8,109 nucleotides of DNA from Planctomycetota bacterium (GTDB taxonomy: Bacteria > Planctomycetota > Phycisphaerae > Sedimentisphaerales > Anaerobacaceae): contig QNBZ01000043.1 of assembly GCA_003644295.1 (NCBI GenBank), forward strand, positions 1-8,109, written 5' to 3'. The first letter of the stretch is position 1. Every line of letters starts with the position of its first letter. Position numbers and translations under genes: made by a program. Shown in pieces: positions 1 through 5,660 of this stretch. Under the pieces are notes generated by a model that saw only the letters and a list, made by a program, of their open reading frames with translations, was not told the origin of the DNA and searched no databases.

Positions 1-1
1 C

Positions 2-1519
2 AGTACTCGTCTTTATCCGGAATGGCCGTTCGCAAAAACCAGTAAAACGCCCAACGACATAGCTGAAAAGGTATCAGCCGCTTTGTTGTCATTACCCGAA
101 GACAGCCCATCAGCAAAGGCCGCTAATTGCGCCGGCTGGACAGTACCGATGAACTACCAGCCGGTACACGAATGCTTAAAAGAGCTTCGAGTTTTCCCTT
201 ACAAAGATTACGGCAAGATAACTCCTGCGGACATTTTCAAACAATATGCCTACTGGATTGGTGCAATCACAATACTAATAGTGATGATGGCAGGCATTAT
301 TATTGTTACTTCCGTTCTTAATTCAAACCTGAAGGCCTCCCGAAAAAAACTTCGCTCCGAAATCACCGAGCGCAAGCAGGCAGAAGAAAAATACAGAAGA
401 TTGTTTGTATCTTCGAGAGATGCTATTATGACTCTTGCACCTCCGGACTGGAAGTTCACTTCAGGCAATCCCGCCGCATTCAAGCTATTTGGTACCAAAA
501 ATGAAGCTGAATTTGTCTCTTTAGGTCCGTGGGAAGTATCACCTGAATATCAGCCTGATGGTCAGCTTTCATCTGTAAAAGCCAAAGAGATGATAGGAAA
601 AGCGATGAAGGAGGGCTCTAATTTCTTCGAATGGACGCACAAGCGAATCGACGGTACGGAATTCTACACCACTGTTTTACTTACCAGAATGAAACTGGAA
701 GGCAAGAATATACTGCAAGCAACGGTAAGAGACATCACCGAGCGCAAGCGGGTAGAGAAAGCGCTGGAGTCCTCGAACCGTAACCTGGAACTGGCGGTGA
801 GTAAGCTCGAAGATGCCAACCGTGAATTGAAGGACTTCGTTTATATTGCCTCGCACGATTTGCGCGAACCGCTGCGGAAAATATATTCTTTCGGCGAGCT
901 GCTGAAAGATTCTCTGTGGGAAAAACTTGACGGCGACGACAAAGAGAACCTTGAGTTTATGATTGACGGCGCCAGCAGAATGACTGCGATGATAGAGGGA
1001 CTTCTGACGTACTCGCGGGTCGGCACAAAGGGAAAACAATTCGGCACTGTTGACTTGAATGAAGTTGTAGAACAACTGCAGCAACTGGAGCTTGCCAAGC
1101 TGCTGGAAGAAACCGGCGGTACAATCGAAGTCCCGCTGCCGCTTCCGATAGTAGAGGCCGACACTGTTCAGATGAGGCAACTGCTGCAGAATCTTATCGC
1201 AAACGGAATTAAGTATCGTCGCAAAGAAGTTCAGCCGCAAATCGTGATAAGTGCGGAAAATACCGACGGCGATAAAGTCAGAATAAAAGTAAAAGACAAC
1301 GGAATTGGAATCGATGAAAAATACCACAAGGATATATTCAAAATGTTCAGACGGCTGCATTCACGAGAGGAATATGGTGGAACAGGAATCGGCCTTGCAG
1401 TGTGTAAAAAAATAATGGACAGGCATAACGGACAAATCGGAATCGAATCAAACCCCGGTGAAGGGACAACCTTCTGGTTCACACTCTCGCCGGCAAACGA
1501 AATGGCGGCAGTATCGTAA
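2..1519 (+). CDS. Membrane sensor histidine kinase, PhnD-like sensor + PAS + HisKA/HATPase (5' end missing)
   Basis: The reading frame is open from base 2, so the gene begins outside the window; 505 residues are visible. Residues 1 to about 75 resemble the C-terminal end of the periplasmic phosphonate-binding-like (PhnD/TtrS-type) sensor domain, with LYPEWPF near the start and AGWTVPMNYQPVHECLKELR further on. One hydrophobic helix follows at about 85-106, then a short coiled linker (ITERKQAEEKYR). A PAS domain spans about 129-247 (FEWTHKRIDG, QATVRDITERK). The HisKA box is SHDLREPL with phospho-acceptor H285. The HATPase has an N box (LLQNLIANGIKY, about 394-405), DNGIGI from D432, and GGTGIGLAV from 459. 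All catalytic boxes look intact. It should autophosphorylate on H285 in response to a periplasmic ligand and pass phosphate to a receiver, most simply one of the two encoded downstream. The ligand is unknown. A TTG at 83 is only an internal codon. Confidence 0.93.
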   Translation, partial: STRLYPEWPFAKTSKTPNDIAEKVSAALLSLPEDSPSAKAANCAGWTVPMNYQPVHECLKELRVFPYKDYGKITPADIFKQYAYWIGAITILIVMMAGIIIVTSVLNSNLKASRKKLRSEITERKQAEEKYRRLFVSSRDAIMTLAPPDWKFTSGNPAAFKLFGTKNEAEFVSLGPWEVSPEYQPDGQLSSVKAKEMIGKAMKEGSNFFEWTHKRIDGTEFYTTVLLTRMKLEGKNILQATVRDITERKRVEKALESSNRNLELAVSKLEDANRELKDFVYIASHDLREPLRKIYSFGELLKDSLWEKLDGDDKENLEFMIDGASRMTAMIEGLLTYSRVGTKGKQFGTVDLNEVVEQLQQLELAKLLEETGGTIEVPLPLPIVEADTVQMRQLLQNLIANGIKYRRKEVQPQIVISAENTDGDKVRIKVKDNGIGIDEKYHKDIFKMFRRLHSREEYGGTGIGLAVCKKIMDRHNGQIGIESNPGEGTTFWFTLSPANEMAAVS

Positions 1520-1526
1520 CAATTGG

Positions 1527-1534
1527 AAAGGAAA
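1527..1534 (+). promoter_or_regulatory. Ribosome binding site of the Rcp1-like regulator
   Basis: AAAGGAAA ends 5 bases before the ATG at 1540, within the 20-base gap after the kinase stop codon. It supports 1540 as the start and independent translation of the regulator from a shared mRNA. Confidence 0.6.
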
Positions 1535-1539
1535 CAAAA

Positions 1540-2004
1540 ATGGGAAATTTAGAACCGGTAAAAATACTATTGGTGGAGGATGACCTCGGAGACCAAAAGC
1601 TAATCAAGACATCACTGACGCACCAGAAGATAAGTAACAAAATTTTCATTGCTCAAAACGGAGAAGATGCTCTCGATTATCTCTCTCGCAGCAAAGCCGG
1701 CGACAGCAAGTCTCCTATGCCCGACCTGATTTTGCTTGATTTGAATATGCCGGGAATGGGAGGCAAAGAGTTTTTGCGGCACATCAAAGCTGATGACCAA
1801 CTGGATACTATCCCCGTAGTGATTCTAACCACTTCGGATTCGGAGCAGGATATTCTTGAAAGTTACAAACTGCACGCTTCGGGCTACATAAAAAAGCCCG
1901 TAACTCTCGATGGATTTCGGAAAATAATGAATGAGCTTGAAGAGTATTGGTTTATGATATGCAGGCGAGTTTCGGAGAGTCAACTATCATGCACAGGAAA
2001 CTAA
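1540..2004 (+). CDS. Single-domain response regulator, Rcp1/CheY-like
   Basis: A 154-residue protein made almost entirely of one receiver domain. Visible landmarks are the acidic pair D14/D15 (LLVEDDLGD), phospho-acceptor D67 (LILLDLNMPG), T97/T98 (VVILTTS) and K119-P120 (YIKKP). The long loop before D67 (SRSKAGDSKSPM) and the ending EEYWF are typical of the Rcp1-type regulators that partner phytochrome-like and PAS-type kinases with an SHDLREPL box. There is no output domain, so it probably acts as a phosphate shuttle or through protein contact. It lies 20 bases after the kinase gene, its likely phosphodonor. The tail after EEYWF, about 18 residues, partly overlaps the start of the next gene in another frame and may carry little function. 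Confidence 0.93.
   Translation: MGNLEPVKILLVEDDLGDQKLIKTSLTHQKISNKIFIAQNGEDALDYLSRSKAGDSKSPMPDLILLDLNMPGMGGKEFLRHIKADDQLDTIPVVILTTSDSEQDILESYKLHASGYIKKPVTLDGFRKIMNELEEYWFMICRRVSESQLSCTGN
1974..1977 (+). promoter_or_regulatory. Ribosome binding site deciding the start of the REC-GGDEF-HD-GYP gene
   Basis: GGAG lies 11 bases before the ATG at 1989. The upstream in-frame candidates, TTG at 1947 and ATG at 1959, lack a comparable site and would add residues ahead of a receiver domain that starts naturally at about residue 6 of the 1989 form. The site lies inside the regulator gene, which suggests translational coupling. Confidence 0.5.
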
Positions 2005-3617
2005 TAGACATCCTTATCGTTGATGATGATACAATCGACCGCCGACTGGTAGAACGGGCGCTGAAAGAACCGTCACAACAGCTAACGTTCGTGCTTAATA
2101 CAGCCGCCACCCTTACTGATGGGCTTGAATGTCTCAAAAATCACAGCTTTGATTTGGTGCTACTTGATTTGGGACTTCCTGACAGCCGGGGACTTGAAAC
2201 TGTTGATAAACTCCATCAGGCCTATCCGCAGATACCGGTTATTGTGCTGACCGGCCTGGCAGATGAAGAGACGGGAGTCAAAGCCATAAAAAAGGGAGCG
2301 ATTGATTATATCGTCAAGCCGTTTAAGCCGGATGGGCTAAGAACGCGCATCGGCATCGTCCTGCAGATAATCGAATTGCAACAAAAACTTTTATCGCTTG
2401 CAAACACCGACGAACTGACGGGGCTGGTTAATCGCAGGCATTTCTTTGACATCCTCGAACGCGAGGTTCTGCAAGCCAGAATAAAAGGAAATTCGCTGTC
2501 CGTGGTGATGTTCGACATCGACCATTTCAAAAATATAAATGACGCCTATGGCCATTCCAGTGGCGATATCGTTCTGAAACAGATGGGCAAAATCCTCCGG
2601 GAAAACATATATCCTCTTGATGTGGCCGCCCGGTACGGTGGAGATGAATTCATCGTACTGATGCCTGAAGCTTCTTCTGAAAAAGCTGCACAGGCAGCCG
2701 AAAGACTGCGCGGAGTAATCGACCAATGCCTGTGGAAAGTTTACGACAGGCAAATATCAATTACCACCAGCGTCGGCCTGGCTGATACAGACTCCGGCAA
2801 TTTGGATTCCCATAAAATCATTGATAAGGCAGACGCTGCACTTTATGCCGCCAAGCGACGGGGAAGAAATTGTGTAGTTCGCTGGGACCAAATTGGCCCA
2901 AACGAACAAACAGAAAAAATAGAGGACAGGCACTTCAACGAACTACAGGCAAAAGTTTCTTCGCTGGTAGAACAGTTACGCTCCCAAGCGATGGGAATGG
3001 TCTCGGCTCTCATCAAAGCTATGAATATGGTTATTAAAGACCCGTATATTATACATCATGCCGAAAATGCACAGGTTTATGCAGTCGCAATAGCTGAAGA
3101 AATGGGCTTGTCGCTCGAGTTGAAGGAACGTATCGGCACAGCCGCCTTGTTGCAAGACCTCGGCAAAATAACCATTCCGGAAAGTATTCTCAAAAAAACC
3201 ACGCCATTAACCGAAGAGGAAAAACAGATTATAAGACTGCATCCGGCCGCCGCTGCCAAGATTTTGGAGCCAATGGGGGTTTTTAACCAGGAACTGCAAA
3301 TCATAAAACATCATCACGAAAATTTCGACGGCACCGGCTACCCAGATAGGTTGAAAGGAAAGGAAATACCCATCGGTGCGCACATCTTATCGGTAGCCAA
3401 CGCTTTTGACGCAATCACTTCAAAGCGGGGGCATCATCCCGCACAATCCTGCGAATATGCGTTGAATGAGATTGAGGCCTGCTGCGGAACACAATTTAAC
3501 CCGGAGGTTGTCGAAGCTCTTAAAGAGGCATACGAGAAGCACAAAGAAAAATGGCCGTTATCCACACGAGCTTTTTACAACACCTATTCTGAACCGGCTG
3601 CCGTTAGCAATACCTGA
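1989..3617 (+). CDS. Response regulator with GGDEF and degenerate HD-GYP domains (c-di-GMP signalling)
   Basis: With the start at 1989 the protein has 542 residues; the frame could open at 1947. The receiver (about 5-125) has D12-D14, phospho-acceptor D60 (LVLLDLGLPDSRG), T88 and K110. The diguanylate cyclase domain (about 135-300) has FDIDHFKNINDAYGHSSGD and an intact GGDEF at 217-221. The RxxD inhibitory site expected five residues before GGDEF reads YPLD (208-211), so product inhibition through it is unlikely. The HD-GYP domain (about 335-520) keeps H357, H418 (LHPA), HHHE at 441-444 and DGTGYP at 447-452. The HD pair reads QD (Q389, codon CAA at 3153), and the late metal-binding Asp reads Asn (VANAFD, N471, codon AAC at 3399). 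I infer a cyclase switched by phosphorylation, with an HD-GYP domain that is inactive or serves as a sensor. The gene overlaps the preceding regulator by 16 bases and probably shares its kinase. Confidence 0.9.
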   Translation: MHRKLIDILIVDDDTIDRRLVERALKEPSQQLTFVLNTAATLTDGLECLKNHSFDLVLLDLGLPDSRGLETVDKLHQAYPQIPVIVLTGLADEETGVKAIKKGAIDYIVKPFKPDGLRTRIGIVLQIIELQQKLLSLANTDELTGLVNRRHFFDILEREVLQARIKGNSLSVVMFDIDHFKNINDAYGHSSGDIVLKQMGKILRENIYPLDVAARYGGDEFIVLMPEASSEKAAQAAERLRGVIDQCLWKVYDRQISITTSVGLADTDSGNLDSHKIIDKADAALYAAKRRGRNCVVRWDQIGPNEQTEKIEDRHFNELQAKVSSLVEQLRSQAMGMVSALIKAMNMVIKDPYIIHHAENAQVYAVAIAEEMGLSLELKERIGTAALLQDLGKITIPESILKKTTPLTEEEKQIIRLHPAAAAKILEPMGVFNQELQIIKHHHENFDGTGYPDRLKGKEIPIGAHILSVANAFDAITSKRGHHPAQSCEYALNEIEACCGTQFNPEVVEALKEAYEKHKEKWPLSTRAFYNTYSEPAAVSNT

Positions 3618-3642
3618 CAAACACGCTAACCGTCAACACAAC

Positions 3643-3714
3643 TACCCCCAAGGGGAGTCGAACCCCTGTCGCATGGATGAGAACCATGTATCCTGGCCAC
3701 TAGACGATGGGGGC
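3643..3714 (-). tRNA. tRNA-Glu (anticodon CTC)
   Basis: Read on the minus strand, the acceptor arm GCCCCCA pairs with TGGGGGT, with G1-U72 as a wobble pair and A73 as discriminator. The GTCTAG D-arm is typical of tRNA-Glu. The anticodon stem CATGG/CCATG closes the loop TTCTCAT, giving anticodon CTC. The T-arm is AGGGG-TTCGACT-CCCCT. CCA is not encoded (the next bases are GTT), so it must be added enzymatically. The 5' start and G1-U72/A73 end resemble cyanobacterial and chloroplast tRNA-Glu. It is transcribed towards the signalling operon, about 100 bases downstream of tRNA-Met, probably in the same transcript. Confidence 0.95.
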
Positions 3715-3718
3715 AGAA

Positions 3719-3808
3719 TTCGTATCTCGTCGCTCGTACTTCGTATCTCGTTTTGCCAAAGGATTTGCCATTGGCAACGCAATACGGCATCACACTTTAC
3801 GAGATACG
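3719..3808. repeat. Repeat element between the tRNAs: direct and inverted copies of CGTATCTCGT
   Basis: TTCGTATCTCGT occurs at 3719-3730 and again at 3740-3751, a period of 21 bases. The exact 10-base inverse ACGAGATACG lies at 3799-3808. Either direct copy could pair with the inverse copy, giving a hairpin that encloses a smaller palindrome. The element fills nearly all of the spacer between the two tRNA genes. It looks like a small intergenic palindromic repeat or a remnant of one; whether it recurs elsewhere cannot be judged from this window. Confidence 0.55.
3765..3777. repeat. Short palindrome TTGCCA-T-TGGCAA
   Basis: The six-base arms are perfect around a single T. A further partial copy, TTTGCCAAAGG, lies just before it at about 3753-3762. 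It sits inside the outer inverted repeat described for this spacer. The one-base centre suits a DNA-level palindrome or cruciform tip better than a simple RNA hairpin. Confidence 0.5.
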
Positions 3809-3814
3809 CTTTAT

Positions 3815-3888
3815 TAGCGGCGGTTGGATTCGAACCAACGACCCTGGGCTTATGAATCCCATGCTCTAACCAGCTGAGCTACGCCGCC
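3815..3888 (-). tRNA. tRNA-Met (anticodon CAT), probably elongator
   Basis: On the minus strand the acceptor GGCGGCG pairs with CGCCGCT (G1-U72 wobble, A73). The D-arm is GCTC/GAGC, the anticodon loop TTCATAA gives CAT, the variable loop is GGGTC, and the T-arm is GTTGG-TTCGAAT-CCAAC. The anticodon stem TGGGA/GCCCA has an A31-G39 mismatch at the pair closing the loop. The G1-U72 pair and the GGCGGYG start resemble the Bacillus elongator tRNA-Met. Initiator tRNA is unlikely because it lacks the three G-C pairs at the base of the anticodon stem. An Ile2 tRNA read after lysidine modification is possible but less likely, because positions 4-5 are GG rather than the CC used by E. coli tRNA-Ile2. 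CCA is not encoded. Confidence 0.92.
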
Positions 3889-3910
3889 GCCGGAAATTTT
3901 AAGTTGCTGC

Positions 3911-3940
3911 AGTATAACAACCTCCTACATACATTGTCAA
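3911..3940 (-). promoter_or_regulatory. Sigma70-type promoter for the tRNA-Met/tRNA-Glu unit
   Basis: On the minus strand a perfect -35 TTGACA (plus-strand 3935-3940) is followed after 18 bases by TATACT (plus-strand 3911-3916). Transcription would start at about 3904, roughly 15 bases before tRNA-Met. Near-consensus boxes at this distance are usual for stable RNA genes. Confidence 0.75.
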
Positions 3941-3967
3941 CACTTTTGCACGGGAAAGGCCAAAAAC

Positions 3968-3984
3968 GCCAGCATCTGGCTTTT
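3968..3984 (+). terminator. Possible small bidirectional terminator in the divergent gap
   Basis: GCCAG-CAT-CTGGC forms a five-pair stem with a three-base loop, followed by TTTT. On the other side a run of five A precedes the stem with one C between, so the minus strand also shows hairpin plus T-run. The stem is short, so termination may be weak. Its place between the outward-facing tRNA promoter and rhaB would suit insulation of the two units. Confidence 0.3.
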
Positions 3985-4010
3985 CACTCGCTCTCATAAC
4001 AACCGGACTG

Positions 4011-4027
4011 TTCAAACAAGCTTTGAA
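4011..4027. promoter_or_regulatory. Dyad TTCAAA-N5-TTTGAA, possible operator upstream of rhaB
   Basis: Perfect six-base arms lie around CAAGC, about 100 bases before the putative -10 box of the rhaB operon. A second perfect palindrome, CTTGCAAG, lies at 4063-4070. Either could bind a sugar-responsive regulator, but no regulator gene is visible and AT-rich dyads of this size also arise by chance. Confidence 0.22.
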
Positions 4028-4123
4028 AATGGAAAAATCTTGAGAAGGTGAACCTGATTCAACTTGCAAGAAAAGAAAATAGCAGTAAACTAACAACAGC
4101 AGCGAAAAAATGTTGCTTGACCA

Positions 4124-4129
4124 TATAAT
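4124..4129 (+). promoter_or_regulatory. Possible -10 box of the rhaB operon
   Basis: A perfect TATAAT lies 31 bases before the rhaB ATG. No good -35 hexamer sits 16-18 bases upstream (the sequence there is around AGCGAA), so an activator may be needed, as is common for sugar operons. An alternative pair is TTGCAA (4065-4070) with TAAACT (4086-4091) at 15-base spacing. Confidence 0.3.
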
Positions 4130-4148
4130 TACTATCAGTGGATTGAAT

Positions 4149-4153
4149 AGGAG
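4149..4153 (+). promoter_or_regulatory. Ribosome binding site fixing the rhaB start
   Basis: AGGAG ends 7 bases before the ATG at 4161. The same frame is open from an ATG at 4110, but that longer form adds 17 residues not expected before the conserved kinase start (IAVDLGAESGR) and has no good site in front of it. Confidence 0.65.
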
Positions 4154-4160
4154 CGTAATT

Positions 4161-5645
4161 ATGTCAGATAAAAAACAATACATTGCGGTCGATTTGGGGG
4201 CTGAAAGCGGCAGGGTAATGGTCGGCTCTATCTCCTCTGGTAAGCTTACTCTTGAAGAAATTCATCGCTTTGGTAACGGGCCGATTATAGAAGATGATTC
4301 TCTGAAATGGGATTTTAATCGCATCTTCGAGGAGATTAAGACAGGAATTGCAAAGGCCGTGAAACAAGCTGATGGTTGTGTTGCCGGAATAGCCGTCGAT
4401 AGCTGGGGAGTTGACTTTGGCCTTATCGACAAAAACAACAAACTGATTGAAAATCCTTATCATTACCGAGATAGCCGAACCAATGGAATGATGGACAGAG
4501 CATTCGAGTTGATGCCGAAAAAATCAATATATAATGCTGTAGGAATTCAGTTTTTGCAGTTTAACACGCTTTATCAATTACTTTCTCTTAATTTTAACCG
4601 GCAAAAAATTCTGCAAAAAACCAATAAGCTGATATTCATAGCCGATTTGGTTTCATATTATTTGAGCGGAGAAATTTTCGGCGAATATACTCTTGCCAGT
4701 ACCTCGCAACTTATGGATATGAGAACAGGCAAGTGGGCAAAAGAAGTTTTCGAGAAGCTCTCCCTACCTATTGGGATTATGCCTGATATAGTGCAGGCCG
4801 GCACCGTTGTAGGCAAACTTACCAAAGAAATCGCAAAGGAATTAAATTGCGAACAACTGCCAGTTATCGCTGTCGGCTCACACGATACTGCAAGTGCAGT
4901 CGCCGCTGTCCCTGCGAATGCCGAAACAAATTGGGCGTATCTTTCCAGCGGAACATGGAGTCTGATGGGTGTGGAAATACCCAAGCCAATAATAAATGAT
5001 GAAACATTCAAATATCAGTTCACCAACGAAGGGGGTGTCGAGAACACCATCCGGCTCTTAAAGAATATTATGGGGCTCTGGCTCGTTCAGGAATGCAAAA
5101 GAAAGTGGCAGAAAGATGGTGATGATTTAAGTTATTCTCAAATAACAGAGTTGGCTCGCAAAGCCCGACCCTTTGCATGCTTTATAGCTCCCAACGACGA
5201 CAGATTTTTATCGCCCAGCGATATGCCCGCTATGATTAACGAATACTTAACCAAGACGGGACAAAAAGCGGTTGATGATAGAGGGCAGATGATTCGAATT
5301 ATTCTGGAAAGTCTTGCTTTTAATTATCGCTGGGTGCTTGAGAAGCTTGAGGAAATAACCGGAAAGCAAATTGATATCCTGCATATAGTAGGCGGCGGGA
5401 TACAAAATGAACTGCTCTGTCAGTTTACCGCTGATGCAATCGGCAGGAAAGTCGCCGCCGGGCCGATTGAAGCAACGGCAATGGGAAATGTTATAATGCA
5501 GGCCATTGCCTGTGGAGAGATAAAATCACTCTCGGCCGGCAGGGAACTTATTGAAAAATCGATTGAATTGAAAGAGTATCTTCCTGAAGACGCCAATCGA
5601 TGGAACAATGAATACAATAAAATAAAGCATATATTCGAAAGTTAA
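4161..5645 (+). CDS. rhaB: Rhamnulokinase (FGGY-family sugar kinase)
   Basis: A 494-residue cytoplasmic kinase, close to the usual RhaB length of about 490. It is expected to phosphorylate L-rhamnulose at O1 with ATP, the second step of L-rhamnose breakdown; related 6-deoxy-ketoses such as L-fuculose are possible substrates. The N-terminal FGGY domain opens with IAVDLGAESGRVM (8-20) and EIHRFGNG (33-40). VDSWGVDFGLID (79-90), YHYRDSRT (100-107) and FLQFNTLYQL (131-140) are typical of RhaB. The catalytic Asp is D242 in GSHDTASAV, followed by YLSSGTWSLMG (260-270). The C-terminal ATP-binding lobe has IVGGGIQNELLCQ (409-421) and EATAMGNV (437-444). No key residue appears missing. It is first in an operon with the PHP and dehydrogenase genes. 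Assignment to RhaB rather than fuculokinase rests on remembered family motifs. Confidence 0.92.
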   Translation: MSDKKQYIAVDLGAESGRVMVGSISSGKLTLEEIHRFGNGPIIEDDSLKWDFNRIFEEIKTGIAKAVKQADGCVAGIAVDSWGVDFGLIDKNNKLIENPYHYRDSRTNGMMDRAFELMPKKSIYNAVGIQFLQFNTLYQLLSLNFNRQKILQKTNKLIFIADLVSYYLSGEIFGEYTLASTSQLMDMRTGKWAKEVFEKLSLPIGIMPDIVQAGTVVGKLTKEIAKELNCEQLPVIAVGSHDTASAVAAVPANAETNWAYLSSGTWSLMGVEIPKPIINDETFKYQFTNEGGVENTIRLLKNIMGLWLVQECKRKWQKDGDDLSYSQITELARKARPFACFIAPNDDRFLSPSDMPAMINEYLTKTGQKAVDDRGQMIRIILESLAFNYRWVLEKLEEITGKQIDILHIVGGGIQNELLCQFTADAIGRKVAAGPIEATAMGNVIMQAIACGEIKSLSAGRELIEKSIELKEYLPEDANRWNNEYNKIKHIFES

Positions 5646-5660
5646 TACAGAGACACTTTT

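Noticed and set aside
677..1360. Minus-strand frame of 227 codons opposite the kinase
   Set aside because: It lies wholly antisense to a clear kinase, has no recognisable domain, and shows composition expected of a shadow frame.
83..1519. TTG at 83 as the start of the histidine kinase
   Set aside because: The frame stays open to the window edge and the upstream residues match the sensor domain, so the true start is outside the window.
3603..3630. Inverted repeat GTTAGC...GCTAAC after the cyclase stop codon as a terminator
   Set aside because: Only six pairs with a 16-base loop and no T-run on either strand, and the first arm overlaps the coding end.
3466..3855. Plus-strand frame of 129 codons ending in AAVGFEPTTLGL
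   Set aside because: It runs across the HD-GYP gene and antisense through both tRNA genes. The GFEPTTLGL ending is the well-known false translation of a tRNA complement.
3899..4183. Minus-strand frame of 94 codons between tRNA-Met and rhaB
   Set aside because: It crosses the tRNA promoter and the rhaB start, has no recognisable motif, and its hydrophobic stretch follows from A-rich plus-strand sequence.
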